Counted from the stretch's first letter, positions 1 to 12,368 are shown. The stretch: DNA of 64,000 nucleotides from Haematobia irritans (GCF_050003625.1 NC_134397.1:154462691-154526690), one strand, 5' to 3'. The notes: generated by a model from the sequence alone, not told the origin. Program-made: numbers and translations.

Positions 1-445
1 TGTTGCCATTTTCTGTGATGGTCATTGGTGATGAAGCCTATGTAGATGAAAAAGGCGACAAACAGTGATAAAGAGCAGGAGAGTGACAAATTTTATAATC
101 GATAACCATAGGAAACCATTTGTGCGAAAGAGGCCTAGTTAAAATAGACACAAGCAAATTACTAGTTTACATATCCAATTAGAGAGAATCATATGATAAA
201 CTACAGTGATTTGGTAATTCAATTATTACTTCATCACACCATACACTCGAAAATTTTGACTTAATGAGAGATTTTTACCATCACAGTAAAAGAATATGAT
301 GTAAGTAGAATATGATGTATTGATTTAAAACATCAATTTCAAGCAATTTTTTAAAATAAATATTCACCCACCTGTGACTTGTTTTATCTATAAAGATTCA
401 AATCCCCAAACAAAATTTTTCTTTAAATCTCGATGTTTTTATACA
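1..445. other. AT-rich non-coding DNA, nothing recognised
   Basis: No open reading frame of note, no inverted repeat and no resemblance to the repeat families found elsewhere in the window. Confidence 0.5.
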
Positions 446-640
446 CTGGTAGAAAAAGTTTCGTTATATCAATGAAATGTGTCATTAAAATTTAGCCAAT
501 TAAAAAAATTCATTGATATAACGAAGTTTTTCGTTATTATAACGAATTTTCTCTTAGTCAACGAAACGTTTCATACTATTAACGAACATTTTCACTGTCT
601 TAATGAAAATGTTTCGTTGTATCAATGAAAAATTTTCGTT
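446..640. repeat. Fold-back/tandem CGTT-AACGAA element (MITE-like)
   Basis: The stretch is made of CGTT...AACGAA blocks in both orientations. A perfect 15-bp inverted repeat, cgttatatcaatgaa, lies at 462-476 with its complement at 509-523. A similar run of CGAAA/TTTCG blocks occurs at 30560-30830. It is probably the hairpin core of a small non-autonomous element; no clear target duplication was found. Confidence 0.5.
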
Positions 641-869
641 GGCTCGATTTTAATGAAATTTTATTTATGTGTACCCTCAACCAAAACATAGGCTGATGGC
701 AACGCTTATTTAGGGACTTAAAGTACCTCTTAATTTTGAAATTCAGGCAAATCAGATAAAAATTCGGATGTCTAGACGCTCAAGAAGTCAAATCGGAAGA
801 TTGGGCTATATGGGGTTCATACCAAAGCATGGACCGATACACAACATATTCTGCACACCCAAAATCCGG

Positions 870-960
870 GCTGTAGAGTCGAGCCAATTTTGCTCGACTC
901 CGACTCCAGCATTTTTCATCAGTATCGACTCCTACTCCGGAGTTGACTTCTGGTAATATA
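870..960. repeat. GACTCC-rich short simple repeat
   Basis: The words gactccgactcc, gagtcgagc and ctactccggagt recur over about 90 bases. A related piece (gccggagtcgagc...gactccgactcc) lies at 3870-3910. The small open frames on either strand follow from the repeat. Confidence 0.5.
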
Positions 961-1206
961 ACTAAATCTGATTTTAATACCACTAATTTGTAGTTCCATT
1001 GTGGGGGGTACCGTAAATGGTTCGATATAAATTATCGTATTTATTTATGTGTGCAAAAAAGATCTTAATTTCACATTTGATGCCAATGGAATTCTATATT
1101 GTAAATTTAAGGCAATGTCGGTCCTATGTTTAATAAATAAAATAATGATATAAATATCCATTACAATATGAGCAGATACCAATAGTCTGTGTATATGTAT
1201 TTGTAG

Positions 1207-2364
1207 ACAAGTAAAGAAAGTTCAAAGTCGGGCGGGGCTTACGAGTATTGTATTATACCCTTCACAATGTGTTGAAAATTATTGATACCATCTCAAATTC
1301 CTTAAATTTGTTGCAAGGTTTATATTCCATATGGATGAATTTGAATCTGAATTGATTTATAAAAAATTTTATACACTTATACAAAATCTATGTACTTAAA
1401 ATTTAAATCTAACGTTATGGGACGAACATTTTAGTAAACACCAAATAAGAAAAGTCTGAAGTCGGGCCGACTATAATATACCCTGCACAACTTTGTATTT
1501 AGATCTACATTTCGATAAAATTTAAAATCCTGCAAAACTTGTTGAGTGCTTTATATAAAGGTTTATGTTGCCATTAACCAATATTTAAAACTAAACCCGA
1601 TTTGGACAATATTTTGTAAGACTTCTACAAAATCTTGGGCACAGTGTGGCACAGAGTATAAATATGGGAAATATTAATAATATTTGGGCAATTTTTCAAA
1701 AATGGATTTAGGATTCATTAGTCGAAAAATATGAATTAGAGGTAGGGTGAGTGCAGCAAATTCGGTACAGACTGATAATGTGGTATAGGAGCTTTTTTTC
1801 TCTATCTAACAACATACGAATAACTAAACCAAGCTAAATTGATTGTGGCTGTCAGAGAATGAAACAATCAAAGATCAGTTTGATTTTTGCAAATATTTCT
1901 TTGCGCCAGTTGAAATAATTCATATTTACCCGTGCTCAAATGCTTTTTTTTGTGGTTCTTAATCATTTCGATTTGTCTGAAGGTATATTTTCAATTTATT
2001 AATTTTCCGATGTAAATAACTGACAGGTACTAAATAAGCATAAAATATAAGCAATTTCGATACATATATTGCATTTATTTTTTTTTACAAAAAAATTTAC
2101 ATTATGGTGTACCACATTACCCGCACATTTTATGAATGCGCGCTTAATGTGTTTTTTAATAAATTCGAAAATATATCCGAAATTATGGGTTTCTTATTTT
2201 TCGCTCATAGTTGCGTCGATGGCTAACATTAGTAAAAAGAATGTGGTAAACTCTTAGCCTCGAGAAAAACAAAAAATTTAGCTATCGAAAAACAAATGGG
2301 TATACCACATTTGCTGCACTCACCTTATAGGAAAATTTTAGAAATTTTTACAAGTTTTCGTCTT
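1207..2364 (+). mobile_element. Family B repeat, degenerate copy, interrupted by a MITE
   Basis: A worn family-B header (caagtaaagaaag...agtcgggcggggc, then ttatacccttcac) starts near 1207. A second header-like piece is near 1445 (agtcgggccgactataatat). The body can be followed to about 1744 and resumes at 2326 with taggaaaatttt, exactly as in the better copies near 17080. The gap is filled by the element at 1745-2325. No coding capacity is visible. Confidence 0.65.
1745..2325. mobile_element. MITE with 16-bp terminal inverted repeats and TA duplication
   Basis: Terminal inverted repeats ggtgagtgcagcaaat (1746-1761) and its exact complement (2309-2324) enclose about 580 bp. A TA dinucleotide lies immediately outside each end (1743-1744, 2326-2327). 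Removing the element restores the family-B sequence aattagaggTAggaaaatt. A TA target is typical of the Tc1/mariner superfamily. The 62-codon open frame inside resembles nothing I know. Confidence 0.75.
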
Positions 2365-2365
2365 A

Positions 2366-2850
2366 GTACAATCAAAAAAAAATTGAACTCTCTATTTCAC
2401 TAAAGCCAATTTAACTTTATTTTAGTTCATAGAATTATTTTGTTTGGAGAAAGTTTCCTTTACTCTAATAATATTTTTCGTGCGATAGTTAAATTAACTA
2501 AAACCGAGGGAAAAATATACACAAATTAAGTATGAAGATTAACTAAATTCGTGTCTCTTACAAAATGGTTCATTATTTCTTTAAATTTGCAAATTTTACT
2601 ACAAATGCGTTCATCATGAACTTACAAGACATTCTTGCAATTTTTAACTACAATTTTTTCCTTCAAACTAAAAATTTTTCATTAACAAGTGAAAAAACTT
2701 ATTTACGTCTAATAAATTTTCTTGAATTTGTCGAAAAATTTTTTTGTAATACTGTTTAGTTAAAATTTTATAAAAATATTCAAAATTTTCTAAAATTAAC
2801 CGAATGTTTTCTTCCTGGTGGGTTGACTGCTTTTTCAGTGCAGTGAGTAT
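2366..2850 (-). mobile_element. MITE family M1, degenerate copy
   Basis: Starts caatcaaaaaaaaattgaac and ends gttgactgctttttcagtg, with the M1 interior (tctatttcactaaagcc, gaagattaactaaattcg, ttcttcctggtggg). The same interior occurs at 10169-10676, 12604-13600 and in the split copy 16609-20334. The termini have lost several matches, so this is an old copy. Confidence 0.7.
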
Positions 2851-2867
2851 CAGTGAGCATCAGTAAA

Positions 2868-3595
2868 AAATAAATTTTTGAGAAAGTTTGCTATAGAAAT
2901 AAAATTTTGAGAAAATTTGCTATAGAAATAAAATTTTGAGAACATTTGCTATAGAAATAAAATTTTTAAATTTTATTTTTGAGAAATTTTGCTACGAGTA
3001 TAGAAATAAAATTTTGAGAAAATTTTCTATAGGAATAAAATTTTGACAAAATTTTTCTATAAAAATAAAATTTTGCCAAGATCTTCTATTGAAATAAAAT
3101 TTCGACCAAAATATCTATAGAAAGAAAATTTTTTACAAAATTGTTTATAGAAATAAAATTTTGAAAAAATTGTTTATAGAAATAAACTTTTAAACAAAAT
3201 TTTCTATAGAAATAAAATTTTGCAAAATTGTCTATAGAAATAAAATTTTGACTAAATCTTTTATAGAAATAAAATTTTGACAAATTTTTCTATAGAAATA
3301 AAAATTTTACAAAAATTTTTATTTCTGATTGATTATCGTTGACCTTTTTATTTTATTTTTAAGCAATACTTACCATAGTTTGGGCTATAGGTCGATTAAA
3401 AAACATAGGATTGATGTTTTTTATTTAAGTTTTATTTCCAATATTTCGATTGACTTCGTCAAAACCGTTTTCAAGGCTGAAGTGAAACAAAAAAAAATTT
3501 GACAAAATTTTCTATAGAAATAAAATTTTGACTAAATTTTTTATAGAAATAAAATTTTGACAAAATTTTCTATAGAAATAAATTATACATATGTA
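2868..3595. repeat. 29-bp satellite array (CTATAGAAATAAAATTTTG type)
   Basis: About 15 imperfect copies of a unit near 29 bp, each with a ctatagaaataaaattttg core, run from 2868 to 3310; three more units follow at 3490-3595. Between them lies a separate repeat (3330-3480, key word ggtcgattaaaaaacat) that recurs at 16295-16465. The Phe/Tyr/Ile-rich open frame across the array is a by-product of the repeat. Confidence 0.8.
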
Positions 3596-3904
3596 TATAG
3601 GTATTTGGTCTTAAAATAAAATTTAAAAAAATAAAATCGATTGTTCGAAATATTTTAAATAAATTTTTATTGTGGTGGGCATTAAAATGCATCGATTCAG
3701 CCCATCTGCTAGTCGAACATTCTAGGAAATTACATTCCGTAATTGGAAGTTGTTTTTCGTTTACAGTCATACCGTACATTGATCGAATGAATAACGCAAT
3801 GGAAACTAATTTGCGTAAAAACGTTTTTAGTTACAAAAATGTGAAGTGTTTTAAAAAATTTAGTTTAGCCGGAGTCGAGCAAAATTTTTACGACTCTTCA
3901 GACT

Positions 3905-4490
3905 CCGACTCCACAAAAAAATTTGGAAGTACTTCCAAAGGCACAACTTTAAAAGCACTTCCAGAAGATGCACTCCCAATGATGTTCTTTATTTTAACTA
4001 CCCAGGAAGTTCTTTTAATTCTATTTTTTTATAACTTGGTTTTTTCATACTTTTAATGGGTAATTTTATATTTTTTTGTTTCAAATAGGTTAAAAACAGA
4101 GTAAGAATTCATAAAATCTTACAAATCATTTAAATTTTGTCGAAAAATTTGCAAAATTCAATCTGAAAAAGTTGTGCATTTTTGAAAATATTTGAGGTCA
4201 AACGTTTCCAACAAGCGTTAGAATCCATTAAAAATTATAAAAAATATAAAAATTATTTATTTGACAAAATATCACAGAATTTTTTAATTTACATCCAAAA
4301 GCATTGAATTCGGATCACACCTAAAGAAGTGATGCAAATTCAGTGCAACGGCTGTTGGAATGGAGGACTTCCGTCCTATGACAAGCCCATGTTAAATTCA
4401 TCGCTTCTGCGTCAATTTTGCACCACTTCCGGATCCAAAAAGAACATTTTCATTACTTTTTTGGCGACGCTTTTTTTGCTGGGTGGTTAT
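3905..4490. mobile_element. Repeat family M3 (CACTTCCGGATCC type), one copy
   Basis: A block containing gtgatgcaaattcagtgca, cttccgtcctatgacaa and cacttccggatccaaaaaga recurs at 24220-24422 and, diverged, at 24895-25080. Words near acttcc face each other across the block, which suggests a palindromic non-autonomous element. Ends were not resolved. Confidence 0.5.
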
Positions 4491-4874
4491 AACTAAAGAG
4501 AATTTCGTTTGTCTTAAATTTCTTTACGGAGGAATGTAAGTTTTCTTTGGGTGTATAGTATGAGACCAATTATACGAGCAATCAAGTTGCGATTTTTATT
4601 TATTTCCACTTGTACGTCTAAACCTCAATATCAGGAGTTCAGCCAACTGATTAAAATTTTTTTGGACGTAAAATGTCGACTTTTCAATTTTTGAAAAAGT
4701 CGAAAACTTGAAATTATATAGTAATGAAACGGCAATTATTCCGATCGACTATTATTTCGATTAAAATCCCTAATTTGAATTCGTAATACTTCCTCAGCGA
4801 ATATAACTGCTATAATTTTACGAAATTCATATTTATTAAATTCAATAAACATCATAACATATTTTCTCTAGTTC

Positions 4875-4985
4875 TGAAGGTTAGGTTAAAGTGGCAGCTC
4901 GATTAAGTTTCAGGCTCACTTAGATTATTCAGTCGATTGTCTCTAGTCCTGAAACCACTGTGCTAATTTTAAATAGCCTTCTACC
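4875..4985 (-). repeat. SINE fragment (3' part)
   Basis: The sequence ggttaggttaaagtggcagc followed by cgat...caggctcacttagat and ttcagtcgattg matches the 3' portion of the tRNA-derived SINE copies at 53041-53382 and 60904-61173. The tRNA head is missing. Confidence 0.6.
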
Positions 4986-5910
4986 CGACACATTTACCCC
5001 TTTAAAATAACCATTTCTAAAACAAATCACAGTATTAAACTTTTATTACTCGTATCAAGGAAGTACTCATACTCGTATGTCCATACTATACATATGTATA
5101 CAAATTTATGATAGGCAAAAGGAAAGGTATACCAGTAGTTGTGGTTTTTTTAATAGACCAACCCCAAAACCCTTTCAACTAACTAATTTGCTACTAACAC
5201 CAGCTTCAATGGACAAGACAAACAACAACTATCATCGATGTAGAACATTTTATAATTTGACGTTCTCTTGTTTAAGTAATTGCTTTTTTCATTTCCCATT
5301 TCGTGATGTTTTTTTTTGTGCTGCCTTATTTTTAAAAGATCCTTGTGAAACCCATCAAATCCCAAAAGCTATTTGCCCATCCATTCAAATCCTGTAACAC
5401 TACCAAATGTTGTCCTTTCCAACGACTCTAATGAAGCTATACTATTATGTATTAGAAAGGGACTTTTTGCAAAGATATATTCCAGTGTATGTGTGTGTAT
5501 ATATACAATGGTCGAATGACAGTCTGTACATGTGTATGTGTGTGTGTTTGTGATAGAGAGAGACAAATTTATTTAAGCCATAAGTTATAAAGTACACATT
5601 ATGCATAATTAAAATAATAAAACGGTCAATTCTTGTTAGCCAATGTGTGTATGACATAGGAGATTCTGTCCATGTGTACGCGTGTGTTTGTCTGGCCTGA
5701 GACCTGATGACTATATGCATGAGACGAAACTGTGTACTTAGGACCATGAAACAGTGGTGAGCCTACATCTATGAGGGGTAAGGTTATAAAATATTCTAGT
5801 ATAGTATGTATACACATAGAAAATCCCCTACTTGTATAATCAATACTGGATTATGATTATTTGAGAATTCTATTGAGATTTTATACGAAACTTTAAAGAC
5901 ATCAAAATAT
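4986..5910. other. Low-copy non-coding DNA with short GT microsatellites
   Basis: Sequence here matches no other part of the window. It holds short (GT)n and (GA)n runs (around 5483-5505, 5530-5570 and 5685-5695). The open frames of 60-106 codons on both strands overlap each other and resemble no protein family I know. Confidence 0.5.
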
Positions 5911-6944
5911 AACAAGTATATACGGACGTAAGTTCGGCCAGGCCGATTCTTAACATATGTACCCTCCACCATGGATTGCATAGAAACCTGTACTAAAGAC
6001 TATCAACCACAATCGAATTACTTGGGTTGCGGTAACAATTGCCGATGGCAAGGTATCTTAAAACTTCTTAACACCGTCTTCTCCATTGTAAGTTAGTCCA
6101 TACGGGGTATATATTAAACAAGAAAGGCCGATTAAATACGTAAATAATTCAGTTTGACAAAATTTTCTACAGAAATAAAATCTTGACAAAATTTTGTATA
6201 ATAATAAAATTTTGATTAAATTTTCTATAGAAATACAATTTTGACAAAATTTTCTATAGAAATAAAATTTTGGTAGATTATTTTTGGGGATCGGCTATAT
6301 ATAACTATAGACCGATATGGACCAATTTTGGCATGGTTGTTAGCGGCCATATACTAGCGCAATGTACCAAATTTCAACCGGATCGGATGAATTTTGCTCC
6401 ACCAAGAGCTCCGGAGGTCAAATCTGGGGATCGGTTTAAATGGGGGTTACGTATTTATAATTAAATCCGGTATGGACTAATTTTTGCATGGTTGTTAGAG
6501 ACCATATACTAACACCACGTACCAAATTTCAACCGGATCGGATGAATTTTGGTCCTCCAAGAGCTCCGGAGGTCAAATCTGGGGATCGGTTTAAATGGGG
6601 GTTACGTATTTATAATTAAATCCGGTATGGACCAATTTTTGCATGGTTGTTAGAGACCATATACTAACACCACGTACCAAATTTCAACCGGCTCGGGTTA
6701 ATTTTGCTCTTCCAAGGGGCTCCGGAGGTCAAATATGGGGATCGGTTTATATGGGGGCTACATATAATTATGGACCGATATGGACAAATTTCTGCATGGT
6801 TGTTAGAGACCATATACTAACACCACGTACCAAATTTCAACCGAATCGGATGAATCTGGGCGTCGGTTTATATGTGGGCTATATATTATGGACCGATGTG
6901 GACCAATTTTTGCATGGTTGTTAGAGACCATATACTTATAAATA

Positions 6945-7275
6945 CTTATAAAATAAAATTTTGAGAAAATTTTCTATAGGAATAACATTTTGAGAAATTT
7001 TTCTATAGAAATAAAATTTTGACAAAATTTTCTATTGAAATAAAATTTTGACCAAAATATCTATAGAAAGAAAATTTTTTACAAAATTGTTTATAGAAAT
7101 AAAATTTTTGGAAAAATTATTCATAAACTTTTTAACAAAATTTTCTATAGAAATAAAATTTTGCAAAATTGTCTATAGAAATCAAATTTTGACTAAATTT
7201 TTTATAGAAATAAAATTTTGACAAATTTTTCTATAGAAATAAAAATTTTACAAAATTTTCTATAGAAATAAAATC
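6945..7275. repeat. 29-bp satellite inside A1, first block
   Basis: Repeats of the gaaataaaattttgacaaaa unit. The second block (7660-8095) matches unit for unit, including the same damaged unit ggaaaaattattcataaac, so both arose by one tandem duplication. Confidence 0.8.
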
Positions 7276-7659
7276 AATAAACTCAAATCTGGGGATCGGT
7301 TTAAATGGGGGTTACGTATTTATAATTAAATCCGGTATGGACCAATTTCTGCATGGTTGTTAGAGACCATATACTAACTCCACGTACCAAATTTCAACCG
7401 GATCGGGTTAATTTTGCTCTTCCAAGGGGCTCCGGAGGTCAAATATGGGGATCGGTTTATATGGGGGCTACATATAATTATGGACCGATATGGACAAATT
7501 CCTGCATGGTTGTTAGAGACCATATACTAACACCACGTACCAAATTTCAACCGAATCGGATGAATCTGGGCGTCGGTTTATATGTGGGCTATATATATTA
7601 TGGACCGATGTGGACCAATTTTTGCATGGTTGTTAGAGACCATATACTTATAAATACTT

Positions 7660-8095
7660 ATAAAATAAAATTTTGAGAAAAATTTCTATAGGAATAACAT
7701 TTTGAGAAATTTTTCTATAGAAATAAAATTTTGACAAAATTTTCTATTGAAATAAAATTTCGACCAAAATATCTATAGAAAGAAAATGTTTAACAAAATT
7801 GTTTATAGAAATAAAATTTTTGGAAAAATTATTCATAAACTTTTTAACAAAATTTTCTATAGAAATAAAATTTTGCAAAATTGTTTATAGAAATAAAATT
7901 TTGACTAAATTTTTTATAGAAATAAAATTTTGACAAATTTTTCTATAGAAATAAAAATTTTACAAAATTTTCTATAGAAATAAAATTTTGACAAAATTTT
8001 CTATAGAAATAAAAGTATGACAAAATTGTCTATAGAAATAAAATTTTGACTAAATTTTTTATAGAAATAAAATTTTGACAAAATTTTCTATAGAT
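7660..8095. repeat. 29-bp satellite inside A1, second block
   Basis: Near-copy of the block at 6945-7275, extended by three more units before the A1 modules resume at 8096. Confidence 0.8.
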
Positions 8096-8773
8096 CTGGA
8101 TGTCGACCAATTTTTGCATGGTTGTTAGAGACCATATACTTACACCATGTACCAAATTTCAGCCGGATCGGATAAAATTTGCTTCTCTTAGAGGATCCGC
8201 AAGCCAAATCGGGGGATCGGTTTATATGGGGCTATATATATTTAATTGTGTACCTTGGTCCACATCGGTAGTTGTTAGAGACCATATACTTACACCATGT
8301 ACCAAATTTCAGCCGGATCGGATGAAATTTGCTTCTCTTAGAAGCTCCGCATGCCAAATCAGGGGATCGGTTTATATGGGGGCTATATAATTATGGACCG
8401 ATATATACCAATTTTTGCATGGTTGTTAGAGACCATATAGTAACACCATGTACCAAATTTCAACCGGATCGGATGAAGAGGCTCCGCAAGCCAAATCTGA
8501 GCGTCGGTTTATATGGGGGCTATACAAATGGTCCGATATGGCCCATTTGTAATACCATCCGACCTACATCAATTACAAGTACTTGTGCCAAGTTTCAAGT
8601 CGATAGCTTATTTCGTTCGAAAGCTAGCGTGATTTCAACAGACGGACGAACGGACCTGCTTAGATCGACTCAGAATTTCACCACGACCCAGAATATATAT
8701 ACTTTATGGGGTCTTAGAGCAATATTTCGATGTGTTACAAACTCCACCCATCCTATGGTGGAGGGTATAAAAA

Positions 8774-10071
8774 AAATATGAAAAAAACATTTTTTTTTCT
8801 TCAAAAACAAAACTATTTGCCGAATTTCCTAAAATAAAGTTAATGCATTATAGTGTCCTTCTCATGTCTTGAAGTTCCTCTGTATATCCACATTACTCAT
8901 GGTCACTACCACATACCATAACCCCTTCCGGTTCCAATTAGTAGACAGTTATTTGCAAATGTTATTTTTGTAACCACTATACTATTTGCTGAAATTATCC
9001 TGTCACCATACACCATGGCATAACCAAGTGACCATTTTTCCTAATCGCAATGTGGATATATAAATTCTATTCCATTCCTTTCCCCCTCTATTTTTGTCTT
9101 TCCTTTCCCTCTCTTGTTTTTGTCTATACGGTCGCTATTTCTCTTCTATGTCGGTTAAACCATAAACTAACAAAAATTAAATGCGATTATTTGTTAGATT
9201 ATAAAACATTTTGTGGCTAAATCTGCTCTGAGTGTGGTGGTCCACCAATAGAGTTTACTGTCACACACCACACCACCTACCTACCCACTGTCAGACTTAT
9301 TCCCCTGCATCTGTGACTTGTTTAATTTTGATAATTTAGTTTAGATGATAATGAGAGTAACCTTTTGTTTTTTGGGAGTAGGAATTGGGATGTTTTTGTC
9401 TACTGGTCAAAATTATAAAAGACAAATTAAATGTATTTTAATACGACATTTTGTTCGTGTTTTATCATTGGTTTTTAACAACAACAAAATACTGCTTTAG
9501 ATTAATGAAGACATCATTTGAAAGCGCTTGTGATTTTCATGAATACTGAATTAATCTAAATTATCGAAAATAAGTAAGGACCATTTTCATGTAGATGGCT
9601 TAGGGTTTAACTGCCAGTTAACAGTATGTAAATTGAAAATATCTTCTCTCCATTTAACTTTAACAGAAAAATCAGTAGTTAAGTTCCTAACTACAATTTG
9701 GAATACATCGACAAGATGACAGATATATCCATGGTACACAGAAAAAAAGTAAACTGTTTTATTACAAGAATGAACTACTTCGTGGGAAAATTGAACTAAA
9801 TTGTACTCCACATTTTGAGATTTCAACAAAGCTTCGTTAAAAACCAGAAAAATTTCGAAAAAATTGAACTACAAACAATTTTTTTTTTCAATAAAAATAA
9901 GTTTAATTTAGCGTTAGTTTATCTACAGAAATTTTTTTCAGTGTTTTTCGGTTTAAACTTTTGATAGCTAACAGAGTTTCGTGAAGAAACAAACCCTTTT
10001 GAAATGTTAGTATTCAACACATTTAAAAGGGGTGTATTTATACGATTTCATACCAATTACTACACTCAAAA
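8774..10071. other. Non-coding DNA, mostly low-copy
   Basis: 8774-9735 matches nothing else in the window and has no convincing open frame. A pyrimidine-rich stretch lies at 9075-9125. 9735-9950 carries words of MITE M1 (ttgaactaaa, acagaaaaaaagtaaactg) and may be a worn relic. Confidence 0.4.
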
Positions 10072-10730
10072 AAAGATCCAATGATTTTGAATTTCCCTTA
10101 AGGATTTTGGTGTTGATTGTGAGCCAATGATGCGGCTTTTTTAAAATAATGACATTTTTAGAGACCTACACTGAAAAAACAGTGAACCAACCATGAAGAA
10201 AATTTTGGGATAATTTTAGAAAATTTAGATTATTTTTAAAAAATTTTAACGAAACAGTATTACAAACGCTGGCATCACGCCGATATCACAAAAATAGGTA
10301 AACATTTTTCGACAAATTCAAGAAAATTTATTAGACACAATTCATTTTTTCACTTGTTAAAGAAAATTTTGCATTTTGAAGGAAAAAATTCGAGTTCAAA
10401 ATTGCAAGAATGTCTTTAGTGCCATACGAAGATGGGCGCATTTTTAGTAAAATTTACAAATTTAAAGAAATAATGAACTATTTTGCGAGAAGTACGAATT
10501 TAGTAAATCTTTATGCTTCATTTGGGTATAATTTTCTCCTCTATTTTAGTTAATTTAACTAACGTACGCAAAAAATTATTAAATCCATGGAAACTCTCTT
10601 AAAACGTAATATTTCCTTGAACTAAAATAGAATTAAATAAGCTTTAGTGAAATATAGGGTTCACTTTTTTTGAGTGTATCTAGCCTTAGGATAAAGTTCT
10701 CATTTATCAAATGTTCATTCTATTTTCGCG
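10072..10730 (-). mobile_element. MITE family M4, copy interrupted by M1
   Basis: Starts cactcaaaaaaagatccaat and contains aaggattttgg and gatgcggctttttt, matching in reverse the end of the M4 copy near 24120-24215. It breaks at 10168 and resumes at 10679 with tctagccttagg, as expected from the uninterrupted copy. The break holds the M1 copy at 10169-10676. Confidence 0.6.
10169..10676 (+). mobile_element. MITE family M1, complete copy with TA duplication
   Basis: Begins cactgaaaaaacagtgaacc and ends ggttcactttttttgagtg, giving imperfect terminal inverted repeats of about 20 bp. TA lies directly outside both ends (10167-10168, 10677-10678). Joining the flanks restores M4 sequence (gagaccTAtctagcc). 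No transposase is encoded. Confidence 0.8.
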
Positions 10731-10839
10731 GTATATGAATGAACAAATTCCCCCTTATAAACAAATGTCAGTTTACAAATCCAAATTATAATGGATACTG
10801 CAAAGTAACAAATGTTTTCTTAATTCAAAAAAAAAAAAA

Positions 10840-12368
10840 CAAGTATATACGGCCATAAGTTCGGCCAGGCCGAATCTTATGTACACTCCACCATAGATTG
10901 CATAGAAACTTGGGTTGCGGTAACGATGCGGTCGATGGCAAGGTATCTTACAACTTATTAACACCCTCTTCTAAATTGTATAGAAATAAAATTTTGACAA
11001 AATTTTCTATAGAAATAAAATTTTGACAAAATTTTCTACAGAACTAAAATTTTGACAAAATTTTCTATGGAAATAAAATTTCGACAAAATTTTCTGTAGA
11101 AATAAAATTTTGACAAAATTGTATATAGAAATAAAATTTTGAAAAAATTTTTATAGAAATAAAATTTTGATAGAGTATTTTTGGCGATATGTACCAATTT
11201 TTGTTTGGTGATCGACTATATATAACTATAGACCGATATGGACCAATGTTGGCATGGTTGTTAGAGACCATATACTAACATCACGTATCAAATTTCAACC
11301 GGATCGGATGAAGTTTGCTCCTCCAAGAGGTTCTGGCGATCGATTTATATTGGGGCTATATATAACTATTGACCGATATGGACCAATTTTTGCATGGTTG
11401 TTAGAGACCATATACTACGACCTCGTACCAAATTTCAATCGGATCGGGTGAATTTTGCTTATCTAAAATGCTCCGGAGGTCAAATCTGGGGATCGGTTTA
11501 TATGGGGCTATATATAATTATGGACCGATATGGACAAATATTGGCATTGTTGTTACAGACCATATACTAACACAATGTACCAAATTTCAACCGGATTGCG
11601 TGAATTTTGCTTATCTAAAATGCTCCGGAGGTCAAATCTGGGGATCGGTTTATATGGGAGCTATATATAATTATGGACCGATATGGACCAACTTTGCATG
11701 GTTGTTAGAGACCATATACTAACACCACGTACCAAATTTCATCCGGATCGGATGAATTGTACTCCTCCAAGAGGCTCCGTAGTTCAAATCTGGGAATCGA
11801 TTTGTATGGGGGCTATATATAATTATGGACCGATATGGACCAATTTTTGCGTGGTTGTTAGAGACCACATATTAACACTACGTACCAAATTTCAACCGAA
11901 TCGGATGAATTTAGCTCATCCATGAGGCTCCGGATGCCAAATCAGGGGATCGGTTTATGTGGGGGCTATATATAATTATGGACCGATGTGGACCAATTTT
12001 TGCATAGTTGTTAGAGACCATATGCTAACACCATGTACCAAATTTCAACCGGATCGGTTGAATTTTGCCAAATCTGAGCGTCGGTTTATATGGGGTCTAT
12101 ACGTAAAAGTAGTCCGAAATAGCCCATTTGCAATACCATCCGACCTACATCAATAACAACTACTTGTGCCAAGTTTCAAGTCGATAGCTTATTTCGTTCG
12201 GAAGTTAGCGTGATTTCAGCAGACGGACGGACATGCTTAGATCGACTCAGAATTTCACCACGACCCAGAATATATATATTTTATGGGGTCTGGGAGCAGT
12301 ATTTCGATGTGTTACAAATGGAATGACAAAGTTAATATACCCCCCCTCCTATGGTGGAGGGTATAAAA
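10840..12368 (+). mobile_element. Family A modular repeat element, copy A2
   Basis: Has the full header (aacaagtatatacggccata, gttcggccaggccgaatct, gtacactccaccatag), a satellite block at 10975-11170, and six or so modules with gaccgatatggaccaattt and gttgttagagaccatat. The tail carries gacggacggacatgct, ttatggggtctgggagcag and tatggtggagggtataaaaa. This is the most regular plus-strand copy. Confidence 0.8.

Larger units (their letters stand above)
5912..8773 (+). mobile_element. Family A modular repeat element, copy A1
   Basis: Header aacaagtatatacgg...gttcggccaggccga then gtaccctccaccatgg. The 29-bp satellite follows (6155-6275), then tandem modules of about 150-156 bp containing gaccgatatggaccaattt, catggttgttagagaccata and ccaaatttcaaccggatcgg. 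The tail has gacggacgaacggac, a gggtcttagagcaatatttcg block and tatggtggagggtataaaaa. The inverted words accctccacca and tggtggagggt mark the two ends. A stretch of about 710 bp is duplicated in tandem (about 6640-7275 and 7350-7985). No protein domain is visible. Confidence 0.75.

Noticed and set aside
2868..3310. 29-bp units as a CRISPR array
   Set aside because: Units abut each other with no unique spacers, are degenerate, and lie in insect nuclear DNA.
5912..8773. Family A as a Helitron
   Set aside because: No 5'-TC, no 3' CTRR end with a short hairpin, and no clear insertion between A and T. The ends remain unassigned.
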